Source of the DNA: Crossaster papposus
Taxonomy: Eukaryota; Echinodermata; Asteroidea; Velatida; Solasteridae
DNA: 64,000 bases
Direction: 5' to 3'
NCBI GenBank assembly: GCA_037893245.1
Contig: JBAIAA010000110.1
Coordinates: 868,001-932,000, forward strand
Shown: in pieces, positions 1 through 11,310 of the stretch
How positions within the stretch are numbered: position 1 is the first letter of the stretch
Layout: each line of letters opens with the position of its first letter
Position numbers and translations under genes: made by a program
Notes under the pieces: generated by a model
Told to the model about the DNA's origin: nothing
Databases searched by the model: none
What the model saw: only the letters and a program-made list of their open reading frames with translations

Positions 1-776
1 TCTGGTGTACATAGGTACGTCCCATCCTCGCGTTCCAGCAACCAAAAGTGGGGAGGGGCTCAGTATACCTCCCTGAAGTCGTGCCGGGTTTCAAAAGACC
101 AAAAAAGCGGCAGTAGCGAAGAAGAAGAGGACACTGACAAGGGGACCCTGAAGTCTGACGGAACCTACAATGGCATCTGTAAGAGCGACAGTGGCTCAGG
201 ATTTTCCCGTTACCTCTCCCAAATGTCCCAGTACACTGGCAAGACCGAACCGACGGAAACACTCGCCCCCAAACAGGCAGCGTCGCTTCCCAATCGTTAC
301 AAACGCACAAAATCCTGGGAGGTGGGAGGTGAACCCTTGCTCGGTGATACCCCGCTTCAGTCCAAGCAGGCAAGCATCGGCAGCAAGCTGTGGGGATTCA
401 CCAAGAAGAGCCCCCTCGTCAAGCGAAAATTTAAACCCGCCAAGATCCGTAGCATGTCGGACTCTTCCCCCAAGCACGAACCTGCGTCGGAATTATGTGC
501 TCGGTACGGCTACAGCGGCACACACAAATCCTCTTCCGGGAACTTTGCCAAAGGCCCTGTTAAGCCACCTCCTAAGGGTGCCCTACATGGTCTGAGACGC
601 ATGCTGTCAAGAGAGTCGCTGAATGCAGACAAAACTGCTGCTAAGAAGAACGGAAGCAACTCCAAGGGTAGGGATTACTACGGTGTATGTAAGGCTTGCG
701 GACTGAATGTGAATGTTGGGGAGGAGCTTAGCCTTCAGGACTGTGTCTACCATACTGCTTGCTTTAAGTGCTCAAG
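1..776 (+). CDS. LIM-domain protein, partial coding exon (N-terminal part cut by window edge)
   Basis: Reading frame 1 is open from the first base to a consensus donor (AG|GTAAGT, cut after base 776), giving about 258 residues. The exon starts upstream of the window or at an acceptor I cannot see. The first 225 or so residues look disordered, basic and Ser/Lys-rich, with an acidic EEEED patch (residues 40-44) and a KPPPKG proline patch (188-193). After a DYYG motif the frame enters a LIM domain: C230-x2-C233-x17-H251-x2-C254-x2-C257. LIM domains bind two zinc ions and mediate protein contacts, often at actin-based adhesions. The YYG-x-C-x2-CG start resembles the first LIM of zyxin/LPP/Ajuba-type proteins as I know them; this is a suggestion only. 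The exon ends in phase 2, two bases into an Arg codon completed at 20622. Two overlapping frames over 170-595 are shadows of this one. Confidence 0.85.
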
Positions 777-2763
777 GTAAGTGCTGCTTCCTGCATGTCT
801 ATAAGTATGCATGAAGTCATATCTGAGCAGACAACAATGTAACTATAAGTAGTAATTTCTTCTAGTTAACCAAACTACAAATTTCTGCGAAGAAAATGTC
901 TGCACTAACCCTGTATGAACACATGTATGAACATATTAAAGCCCCCACACAGGGCCTTTAAAGCATAAAATAAAAAATAGAAAACCAACAATATTTCTAA
1001 AACAGATTTTAAGATGCTGTTTGTCTTCTCTGGTTACTGTTTGCAAACGTTTATGATAAATTGTAGGTTTTGTCCTATAAGGTAAACTCTTTGCAATAAG
1101 ATAATTAAATATTTAAGTAGAGAAAACTAGAAGAAATAAATTATAGAAAATAAAATATGACGTGCCAACATTTTGCCTCGTTTACAACGTGAAGACCTGT
1201 CGTCTGCTCACAAACTATAGATTTGACGTAATCGATTGATTAGATGCATTCAAGTAAAAAACAGACCATGCATGCATAAAATTGAATCAGAAATTGAAGA
1301 AAAAAAAGGGACTATAGTTTAGCAGCACGTTGTACTTGCTCAAAGCTGTTGAATTCATCAGTAGCTTGTAAAGTCATCAATATTTTGTTCTGCCCAACAG
1401 AGGGCAGCATTCAGTATAACCACTAGTTGTCGAGTTGTCTGCTGAGGCAGTTTTTCACTGAACAATGTATGTACACATGGTACAGCATAGCACTTGATGA
1501 AGCTGTCACAGAATTATGACCATGAGTTTATCTCTGTCTGGGCCTGGCCAAGCATACAACGAGTTTATACAGGGACACTATTTCTTTGTTTGACAAAATC
1601 TGACCGAGTTGTGAGGACATTTTTGTGTCCCTATAACATTTTGGGTCTCCAGTTAAAGGTTCTAGAAGTAGAATTGGATTAGGGTATAATGTAATAAAAT
1701 AGAGAAGAAGACAAATTAGGGTGATGTTGAAAAATTTAGGTCAATTTTTTTTCAGAGTTTGAGTTAAGGTTTAGAGAGATTTTTCTCAAGCACACAATCC
1801 CCATAACGTCATGTACCGAAAGAATGTACATGTATGTTCTGACTTTAGTGACACACAGACAGTACTTTAGAAACGGTTTCGGTGAAGAGTTTTGTACAAA
1901 CTGAAAACCTTGAAGCCACCAGCGTACACATAACTTTCAATTATGGCACTTGGGGCTGAGGAAAAACAAAACTGTCTGCAACCAAAACAAAATTTATTGA
2001 CGAAACCTCAAAATCGAGCAAGTAAATTAATTACAACCAGGTCCTACTTCAGGTCATTTTGGTTTTTTTGTTTGTACAATCTTCAGTCCTAGCAAATAGC
2101 TGTGATGCACTGCTCATTCTGACTGCCTCAACCTACACTGTAGTCTTTGCAAATTGCCCAAATGGGGCGTGACCTTTTCATGCAAATTTGACCATTTGAA
2201 TAAAGACATTTTGAAGCCTGCATTGCATATCTAATTTGCATGCGCGTAGTACGTGTTGATAATCGCGCAGTTCTGCGATCGCCGATTGGCTCCCTTGAAA
2301 AGCCTGCTTAAAAATAAGAAACAAAATGTTAAACAGCTAGAAGCAATTTGTAAAGACGTATGCGTGAGCAGAGAAGCTGGTCTATAATCCTGTAGTTATA
2401 GTAGGGGGAAAATTGGGTGAAAAGAATACGCGACGTACACGATCGAACCATCGCATTCGTCTCTGGCATAAGAACAGCCTCAACCTTGAATGCATGGCAG
2501 GGCCATTAAGACAGATGAAGACAGTCATTTCTGAGCTCATTTCTCCTGCCAAATTAGCCCCAACGGGTTTGTCCCTACGGGCTTACAAGTGTAGCGTGTT
2601 ATTTCAGCATGCAGGCATTATGTTATTTTGTTTAAGAATTTGGTGAGCATTCTCATTGTGTGTATATGTGTATTGCTACAGTTAAAAATTAAAATTTGTT
2701 TGTCACTGCAATGTGAATTAATATATTTAAATTGTATTACTAAAATTTGCAGCTCAGCTGTTT

Positions 2764-2779
2764 GGGGAGGGGGGGGGGG
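2764..2779. repeat. Poly-G tract
   Basis: A run of G interrupted by a single A. It is the first of about sixteen G or C homopolymers in the window. Confidence 0.9.
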
Positions 2780-2865
2780 AGCGAAGGACCCGTTTTATAT
2801 TAAAACCAAAACAGGAATAGCAATCGATTTTTTTTCAATTGAAAAGCGATGCTGCTCATCCTTTG

Positions 2866-2956
2866 CATCTAGAGAAAAAAAACAAAGGGGAAAAGTACCC
2901 TAGAACCTTTTCATCTAGAGAAAAAAAAACAAAAAGGGGAAAAGTACCCTAGAACC
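2866..2956. repeat. Two-copy tandem duplication, about 45-base unit
   Basis: The unit beginning CATCTAGAGAAAAA and ending AAGTACCCTAGAACC occurs at 2866-2907 and again at 2912-2956. The copies differ only in A-run length. Near-identity suggests a recent local duplication. Confidence 0.9.
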
Positions 2957-5417
2957 GAATCAACCGAATATTTGAATAGCTTTTGCCGGTTTGAACATTT
3001 GAAAAGAAAAAAATATGCATGTGCTCACACGACTTTGATGTTATTTCAATCGTAGATATGATACTTTTTGGTAGCCAGTAACTTTGTTGTTGACACCTTG
3101 GTTCCATTCTTTTAGTTAGGTAAAGTCCCTTCACATGTACAGTAGCTACACTTGCTGAAAAACACTCCAGCAACCCATAATTAATATGCATGCAACTTTT
3201 GACCAATGAGGAAGGCAGCTGCAGCTGGAGTGTGTAAAACTTGATCGGCGAGTTTATAATATTTAGTCAAGTGCATTTTCCAATATTCGAATACTAAATT
3301 ATTTGAAAATTAACAGCCGTCTGCCAGTAGGCAATCACTCAAGAGGTATATTTTAGAATCTCCAGGGACTAAAATAATTCCTGTCAAACGTGAAATTCCA
3401 GAACAGGGAGATAGTTTTGTTTTTTTGGTATCAAAAAGTCTGTTTTCATTTGATCAGGCTGTCTGAATTTCAGTCGCTGTCTAGTATTTGTTCTACGATT
3501 CCCATCTTTTCTATTGAAGTCCACAGGGAAATTTGATATTCTTTGCAAGATTAAAGAGGATGGAAAGAGGTGTCTGTAACATGGGGCTTGGTGTTCCCAT
3601 GAGTCTAGGAAAAAAAGTTACATACATTTTTAAAGAGGAGTAGAAGGATGCAACAAGAATATGTTCCTGAGAAAAAAGACACTTGAGGACCCAGCGGCCG
3701 ATTACAAGAAATGCTGTAAGATACTTAGGAAGGGTTACTCGTCACAACTCATCGTAAGATCAATTTTACCAAATTTAAGATGCATTCAACACGTCCTAAC
3801 TTCCTTAGCAATGCGGCTGATCTCGTCTTTACCTTAAGATCGGTCCCAGGACCAAGTTATCGCATTGATGAGTGCGTTAATTTGTATATCGTCTAGAATC
3901 GCATTATCCTTCAGACGAATGTTGGCCTAGAGTTATAGTTTCCAGGAAGAAACAGATTTCTGATACTTGGGTATAGTTTTAATGACATAAATTATTTACA
4001 AAATTCAGTTATAAGCCATCAACTATATTCAACTCTACTGTATCTTGTGCTGCAAAATGTGCAGAACTATACTTTATGTTTGAAATTGATTGTAATTTTG
4101 AGGGTGAAAGTTCGTGTTCTATGCACGCACGCGCGGAACGTTGATTAATGCGTTACTTTTCAATGACTGTTTCATCAAGCGGTAAAAACAAATATGAAAC
4201 GGCCATCAAATAGGTAGTTTTTATGCATCTTTTTAATATGGGTTTTAGTGCAATCGATTTTTAGGACACATCTTAGTCAAGATTAATCGAGTGGGGACTC
4301 GTCTTAAGTTCTAAGATGAGTTGCAAGATAACATGACTCTTGTAGACATATTCTCTCGGCATATAAACTGCAATAAAATTGGTATCACTGAGCTGGATTG
4401 AAACTACAATTTGGCAAAGTATTATACATAGAGCCTACTCAAATTCCTATCTTCCAGAACAAACTCATATTGCACTCCCCTTTGAGTGACAGCTTGGTTT
4501 TCGTTTTCGACACGGTTTATTATACTTGATCTAATTTGGTGTTCAAAAGTACAAAATACGATGTCAGTCTACAAAAGACCCCTTTAGACAGTCCTTGTTG
4601 ATATAACACATATGGTTTACTTGCCCAGCAGCGCTCATAACGTTGAGTGCACACAACTTGTATCCTGTTTAATTTAAGTCTTTGTGATAGGATTACTGAA
4701 GAAATCTTGTACTTTATTTAAAAGCAAACATTCGCCCCTAACCCTGCTTCTGGAAAATTACGAAGTTTAAGTAGATTACATTATATCTGGTACAAATCTA
4801 ACAAATCTATATCAACACACAAAAAAACACATGATATTGCCTTAAAACTGTTATTATTATTATTATTTGCATTTAATTTCATTCATATTTATTTCCACTT
4901 AATAAAAATGAACAGAAAAGGATTGGGCAATTATTATAACAGATAAGATTAAGCGGTTTTGGACACGACCTAATTATTATGTTGAGCTATACTGGCCATT
5001 TTCTATGCTCATCGATTGAGTCAAGCCACAACCTCTAAAATATGTTCAAAGTAAAACCTTTTTTGCTATTGACAAGAATCAATGTTGCCATGGTTTTTAC
5101 TTAAATTCCAATTTATCGCCTATTTTAGAGTAATTTACTTGTAATTGGCATTGCTCGAATTCCGGTGCAGTAATTATGTTCACTTGAGAGGGAAGGTCAA
5201 GATGGATTTTTAATTTACTTTCTGCTGATACTTTCATTAAATTTGTGTAGTTTAGCAATTGTTGATTTTTTGATCTAGGTGAGCCAGCTAGACCCCAAAA
5301 TAAAGGGACCCAACAATATATCTTTGCATGTATGTGAAGCAATTGTTAAATTTCTTTTATCAAGAATTGTAGTATCGATTCAAGCACTAATTGTCGGCAA
5401 CTAACTTTATATACTAA

Positions 5418-5582
5418 GGGAATAAATGTGTGTTCGAGAGGTTTTAATCACTCTGTTTAATACCGCTTGGAGTCTGGGTGCTGATAATTACCCGAGCCGA
5501 AGGCGAGGGTAATTATCAGCACCCAGACTCCAAGCGGTATTAAACAGAGTGATTAATACCGACCGAACACACATTTATTCCC
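5418..5582. repeat. Long near-perfect palindrome H1 (76-base arms, 13-base loop)
   Basis: The left arm 5418-5493 is the reverse complement of 5507-5582 apart from a few mismatches near the outer end. The loop reads GAGCCGAAGGCGA. The outer ends read GGGAATAAATGTGTGTTCG and its complement. The palindrome sits directly beside an ATAAATACCT motif and forms the head of the element at 5587-6171. It has no coding potential. Confidence 0.95.
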
Positions 5583-5586
5583 ATTC

Positions 5587-6171
5587 ATAAATACCTTTTT
5601 TGTAAAATTCAGCCATAAAAGCCCCGAAAATCACGGAAAATTGTCCCAAGTAAATTTTGGTGTTTCGCCATTCTGTGTGTTTTCTCCTATCCATGTTCAC
5701 GGGCCACTGTCAAATGACATGTTTCCGCCTCTGTCGCTCTACGTCACAATACATGCAATAAAGCGTATTTACCATTGATCTCCATTATATAGACTGAATA
5801 GGCCTCCGCGTCTAAATGGCGTACGCGCGCGTGTTTTTTCAAAGGGAAAAGAACGAACGTGACGCGACCGCGTTTGTGCACGACTTATGGAATTTTTTTA
5901 AAAAGTGGAAGACTTGTTTTTTCTTAAATTCGTCATATTTGGAGGAAAACAGGATTTTCCACCCGAATGGTTCAAAATAGATAAGAACAATGGTCTGCGC
6001 AGCAGTGAAGTGCCCGGAGAAGGATGTCCATTGAGTTGTCCATGTGCAGAGGCCACTTTTGTTGCCAACTGGTTTTAAACACTTCTAGCCATGTCTTTAT
6101 CGTCCGTTTAATACCGGCCACGTGACGGGCTCTCGACCAATAGGAATGCCTAAACTGTCCCAGGTATTTAT
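5587..6171. mobile_element. Hairpin-headed element 1, body
   Basis: The body opens with ATAAATACCTTTTTT right after palindrome H1 and closes with AGGTATTTAT (6162-6171), the inverse of the opening motif. Near the closing end CACGTGAC (6119), CCAAT (6137) and AGGTATTTAT (6162) are placed exactly as in the element at 52.4-53.5 kb. No long open frame is present, so it is probably non-autonomous. The type is inferred from shared architecture; no transposase family is recognised. Confidence 0.6.
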
Positions 6172-6456
6172 GAATATCTATTAAAACACTCTGTGCTCTG
6201 CAACTGCAATCCCCATAACGAAAAACCAACAGATACCTGATAGAGAAATAAAAGCTAATGAAATTTGGGCCGCTGCTAATTCAATAATAGGTTTTACATG
6301 GTCTTGGTATCTGCCCAGTGATGGTAAAATCATTGCGCCACGCCTTGACCTTACAAAAGGGCATGTTTCAGTACACATGTTGTATTCCCTGTCCCCAATT
6401 AATGGGTACTCATCACTTTAAAAGCTTGCATACTCGTGAACTCTACCAACAAACAA

Positions 6457-6523
6457 ATCAATTTTAAGCATATTGCACTTTTTGTGTGACCTACTTTCTG
6501 CTAGCTTTGTTTTATAGCACATT
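6457..6523. repeat. Source copy of a 67-base dispersed duplication
   Basis: The segment starting AATCAATTTTAAGCATATTG and ending TTTATAGCACATT recurs at 6946-7013 in the same orientation with only a few substitutions. Confidence 0.9.
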
Positions 6524-6932
6524 ATGATAGGGATTCTGACAAAATGAGACTGAACTGGGCAAAGGCTGAAATGAAGGGCTCTCGATATCAGAAAAGAGGA
6601 TGGAATTATCCTTACAATGCCATTTCTTGCACTTCCATCGGGCATTCCTTCAAAATATTTTGGCTGTTTAAAGTTCGCTTTCATCGTTAATGTAAAATGT
6701 TGAGAAAAAGTTTTGAGTTTTGTACATGGATTTTTAAAAAATACAAATTGTTTTTCTTAAAAACTCTTTTTCACACTACTTTCATACAAAATATAGTTAG
6801 TAGGCGTAGCAATGATTACAAATATCAATAAATCTGAAAATAAAAAAGAATCAGCCATTTTTCATTATTTTGCAGTTTTCTCCACTATACCCTGTGCCCA
6901 TTTCCTCTCTTTTTTCCCAGAACGCCTCACAT

Positions 6933-7026
6933 ATTTGCCGCCACTAATCAATTTTAAGCATATTGCACTTTTTATGTGACCTACATTCTGCAAGCTCTGT
7001 TTTATAGCACATTTGCCACCACTAAT
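6933..7026. repeat. Second copy of the 67-base duplication, flanked by 16-base direct repeats
   Basis: The copied segment (6946-7013) is framed by ATTTGCCGCCACTAAT (6933-6948) and ATTTGCCACCACTAAT (7011-7026). A flanking direct repeat is the footprint expected of an insertion with target duplication or of templated break repair. The segment itself has no transposon ends. Confidence 0.85.
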
Positions 7027-7383
7027 GTATTAAATCAAGTTCATTCATTATGTACATTGACCAAATGCATGCAAAACAAGAGATGACAGTGTAAAACCTC
7101 TACCCTTATTTCTCAGGCCAATAAGCATATTTCTGTTGATCTCCTTGAGAGAACTGCATTGCTAGATAATTTGTGTAAAAGGCTAATTCAATCACAGCAA
7201 CCAATTCTTGCCTAATTAAGCCCCCACAAAAATGTCACCATGTTTGGTGTGCAATTAATTTTAGTCAGCAGAATTGGCCACAAGATATTTCTTTCTAAAC
7301 TTACATTAACAATCTTCAAAGACCCTTTGGCAATGTTTTAATAAAGTTTTCGAAAACCAGATTACACTTTTTTGACAACCTCT

Positions 7384-7395
7384 CCCCCCCCCCCC
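7384..7395. repeat. Poly-C tract
   Basis: A run of about twelve C followed by a T/A-rich stretch. Confidence 0.85.
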
Positions 7396-8037
7396 TTTTA
7401 AAAAAATATTTAGCCATCTTGCATGTATAAACCAACTATATAGTCAAGACCTGGAAGTTTGAGACCAAACCCCAGGTCTCTAAAATTATATTCTTCTTGC
7501 CTATTTAGGCAAGAAAACTAGTTTAAATGTTGACAAAATGGTTCTTGCTTTTAACCAGAGCAGTGCACTCACCCCAAGCACACTTATACTGGCATGTCAA
7601 TGAACCCGAACAATCGACCCACATTTTCGTCTGTCAGATGACAAGACAGTCAAAAAACAAATATAATCCTCAGTGTGATGGGAATCATATTACATGTATA
7701 TTCCAATCACATTTTTTCTCCAAGCAGTCCACGCTCAGTGATTCCACTCCAACAACCTGGTCGGCCTATTGCAATAAAAGCTGAACAAAACGCTGTTTTG
7801 TTAAGAAAACAAACAAAACCAAAACCAGGGATTTGTGCAGACTGATCAGTAGTACGTGTCAGAATTCTCAGTATTCGTCACTATTACTCTCTTAATTTCT
7901 AAGGAGTAAAACTTCACTCTATTTCAAATAAAAAATGTCTAGCTACTCCCACCGACTCAAGCTAGGGATATGAAGATTTAGAGTGGAATTTTTCTTATAC
8001 CGCATTGAAGGAGTCTTAACTACAGTTTCTACAGGAT

Positions 8038-8325
8038 TTAATAATAATGCGTATTTAGAAACCACACCTATCCACCAGACAGGTGCCCTAGGCAATACAT
8101 CGTCATCACCCTGCTCTTTGGAGCAATGAAACATCAAATACCATCTCAGTTCCCTGGGGAGTAATACAGCTTGATGCTGCCATTTCGGAGCAAAGCAGCA
8201 GACAACGACCATCTCTGCCCTCACAGGTACCCATTTACTCCTGGGTGGAGAGAGTAACAAATTATACCCTGTCCAATTGGGCACCCACACCACAACCTCA
8301 GGCTGGACTCGAACCCAACCTGCAA
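8038..8325 (-). mobile_element. tRNA-derived SINE (SINE-C family)
   Basis: Read on the minus strand, the element has a pol III B-box GGTTCGAGTCC (8305-8315), then a body with CTCTCCACCCAGGAGTAAAT and GGGTACCTGTGAGGGCAGAG, and ends near an ATTATTATT tail (about 8038-8048). A related copy lies at 21415-21565. A 133-residue minus-strand frame across this region is an artefact of the SINE and should not be annotated as a gene. Confidence 0.7.
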
Positions 8326-9802
8326 AATTAGCCACAGACCACAAATTTAATGATGCAAATCACTTCACTTTTTGAGAGCATCTTAATAAACAAATATTTT
8401 AAATGTTTAGCTTAGGAAATAAGAATGTAAATCTGTCAACTGAGCCACAGTTGCTTCACCAAGGTTGATTCAGATCCCTGTTAACCAATTTGTCAAACAA
8501 TACTCCATTGGGCAGGGGTGTTAATAAACCATCAATTGTCTTGGTTACAATGTAAGGGTAGCCTTGTCATTTGTATTATTGTCTTCTGCAGTTATTGGCA
8601 GAGTTATATTCAAGTCCCCGCAAGTCTATCACAATTTCTTCAGTCTCAAGTCAAGTCACTAGCTGTTCGGATGAACTGTTAACAAAGGCGTTCCTTTGTT
8701 CAAACATTCCAAATATTGGTAATTAAAGTAATTTTGTACAGGTAATCGCTGTAATGTCAGAAAATCCATTTTTGTTTTAATTGTTAGCCCCGGGGCCATC
8801 AATATTAAACGGCCTTGGCAGTTACAGGTCTGGAAATAGTCCACAAGGTCTAGTTGAATTAGTTGTCGGCTGCAAGATAGTAGTTTTGTGGTTCAAGCTG
8901 GATTTTTCTGGATCATTGACTCTTCCTCAACATCCTTCAAGGATATCTATTTTAACACCAATTCTTAAATCATTTTTTGTTATCCTATTTTTTATATTTG
9001 TTTCATCTGGGTCTTCTGGAAAGTCTGTATTTCGTCACAAACACAAAAAAGCCCTAAGAATGTTTTTTTATAATATCATGCGATTGTCCATTTTTTAATT
9101 TTGTTGGTACTTAAATTTTGTTGGGTGCATTTCCCCTAGTTACATCCTCGAGCAATTCCTGTTTTTTTTATTCGAAAAAAAGAAGGGTAGATTACAGATT
9201 AAAAGCACGAATCGCCTTCCCACGACGTGTGGGTAATAATCCAGAAACACGTTTCTTCTTTGTAATCCACACTCGCCGCTCGCTCGCTGCGCAGAGCCGC
9301 AAAATGAGATTGCTTTCAGTCAACCCCTTTTGTCTCCGACTCGCTCAATTTGGCCAGTAGCCCGGGCCATTATTGAATTATTTGTACATTTTCTTAAGGC
9401 CCGCCATCTTGACCCCCAGGCAACCAAAAAAAGTCTAAAAGAAAGGTGCAGAAAAAAAAGCAAAGACAGACATAATTTTTTGTTTATTCCTTGTTGGCTT
9501 AAAGATAGTATACATCATTTGCTTTTGCTGTAATTTTCGAAAATGGATGGGTTCATGTTTATAGTAAATGTTGTGATGCTGTTTTTAAAGTTTTGTGATC
9601 TTAGATGCTGGAAAAACCAAGAACTTGGCTTCCTTCAAATGAAACAGAGCAATTTATAGATGTTGGGGAATTATCAGGTTAGGAAACCAGACTAGTTGGC
9701 TGTCACCTATTCACATATTTGTAACAGTATTGCAAATAAAATGTGGACTAACTTTTAATAAATTGAGGACAGTGCATGTTCACAAATAGTTAAAAATTAA
9801 TT

Positions 9803-9956
9803 AAAAATTCCACTTTTCTTGAAAACCATATCACATCAGGTGCCGTGATTTCACAAGATGCTTGGGACTGTTATTCACTTACAGTCTAGTTAAAGGTATT
9901 TCATAATCAAGTAGTTTTGTCTTTTGATGTTTGCAAATGGTGTATACCACCTTTAA
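9803..9956. repeat. Dispersed repeat R1, copy 1
   Basis: The region shares an ordered series of blocks with 17271-17410: AAAAATYCC, TTCTTG, ACAAGATG/ACAGGATG, TTATTCACTTA, AAGGTATTTC and GTTTGCAAATGGTGT. It ends with ACCACCTTTAA, which matches the end of the T2 family, so R1 may be a diverged or truncated T2 relative. Confidence 0.65.
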
Positions 9957-10172
9957 CTCACACACTCTCACCAGTTACTTGTTTTTAATAGGTCAATGAT
10001 CTTCTGGGATACAACGTGATAAGGTCAAAAGTACAGTAAAAACTGGGTTAATTTGATTGCATTTAATTTCAGTGTGTTCCAGACTTAATGCTTTTAACCC
10101 GATGCATATGGGATTCACTCCTGAAACAAGTCACACAGGGTGATTTTGAATCTAGACTGGTCAACTAAAATA

Positions 10173-10185
10173 GGGGGGGGGGGGG
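10173..10185. repeat. Poly-G tract
   Basis: A run of thirteen G within AT-rich DNA. Confidence 0.9.
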
Positions 10186-10435
10186 CCGGGAATGAGTGAA
10201 TTTCGCTGAAGAACCAATTTGTTTGTTCACTTTGAAATTTATGCAAATTTACCGTCTGTTTCCATTGTGGTTTATATTTGTGTATTAGTGATTTTCACAA
10301 TGTCGCTTCCCAGGTTGTATCGTAAAATCAGACGTGATCCCCTAGCCTGGCCACACAGCTTTCTGGTGTTTATGACTTCTGACCAGCGCCCTTGAACAAA
10401 GATACTGACAATTTGGGAACGGAGACCGCCAACAT

Positions 10436-10508
10436 GGGGCATGATAGCTCAGTTGGTAGAGCGCAGGTCCAGTATTCCGGAGGTTGCAGGTTCAAGTCCT
10501 GCCTTGCC
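10436..10508 (+). repeat. tRNA-like sequence (pseudo-tRNA or SINE head)
   Basis: It has an A-box-like TAGCTCAGTTGGTAGAGC and a B-box GGTTCAAGTCC with a good T-stem (GCAGG/CCTGC). The D stem GCTC/GAGC pairs. The acceptor stem has mismatches and the anticodon stem pairs poorly, so a working tRNA is unlikely. A TTTGTTCACTTTGAAAT motif occurs both before it (about 10211) and after it (about 10513), which suggests a larger repeat unit around it. Confidence 0.6.
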
Positions 10509-11051
10509 AATTTCTTTGTTCACTTTGAAATGTCTAAATTGTTTTGTACACTTAACATTTGCTGGAACCAGATAACTGATGGGTCGTATTATGTATTTAC
10601 AAATGGAAACAGATGTTCACAGCTTGATATATTACTACATGTAATAGCTAAATAATTATAATAATAATTTATCTGGAAATGGGTATATATAGGGTGACTT
10701 TCCCATAGAGGCGTGCAATTTCTGTAACCTAACCCGTTTTTCTCTAGTGCTTTTTCCACGAAATTTGGTATTTATACATTTTGGACCCTGCTCTACTAAA
10801 GTATCATATTTCAGTTTTCAGTCTTTCATTCACATTGCACAATTGCCAGTTTCCTGTGACTATACCATCCTTATATGTTCAACAAAGCGCATCAAACGTA
10901 CGCTTCAGATTATGTGCCAATTTAGCCGCTGTACTTGCAATTATATCCAGAGTCACGCTGTTTTGAAGTTCAAGGTGAACCCAAGTGAAAGCAAGTCCTT
11001 ATAGAGATAAGGCATATAGACTAAAATGGACTGAAGACATAATGACGTCAT

Positions 11052-11310
11052 TTAAAGGTAGATACACCATGCATTTGCAGATATCGAAATCTTTTACTAC
11101 CGAATTATTAATAAATATTTTACTTATTTGAAAGTAAATAACGATTGTAGGCATCCAGCAAAATTATTGCACTATAGATATCCTGTAATTGTCCCCCCCC
11201 CCAAAAATGGAATGTTATAAACAAAACGGACGGCGATCGCGAAAACCACAAGAACAAAATAAGAACAACTGCCTGATGCCAGTTGAAAACGAACGCCGTT
11301 TTCTCGCTTT
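11052..11310 (+). mobile_element. T2-family miniature element, right end decayed
   Basis: It starts TTAAAGGTAGATACACCAT and continues with the family's TTTGCAGATATCGAAA, ACTACCGAATTATTAA, AGGCATCCAGCAAAATTATTG and AGATATCCTGTAATTGT blocks. A C-run interrupts it at 11192. The GCGATCGCG core and CGAACGCCG block follow, but no matching terminal repeat is clear. Confidence 0.8.

Noticed and set aside
5418-5582. CRISPR array or bacterial attenuator-like hairpin
   Set aside because: There is one palindrome, no repeat-spacer series, and the genome is eukaryotic.
7494-7515. Small perfect hairpin TTCTTGCCTA-TT-TAGGCAAGAA
   Set aside because: Isolated 10-base arms occur by chance in windows of this size and nothing nearby gives it a role.
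7943-8344. 133-residue minus-strand open frame
   Set aside because: It lies within a minus-strand tRNA-derived SINE and its residues follow the SINE body.
10436-10508. Functional tRNA gene
   Set aside because: A- and B-boxes are present, but acceptor and anticodon stems have mismatches and no 3' T-run follows closely, so it is listed only as tRNA-like.
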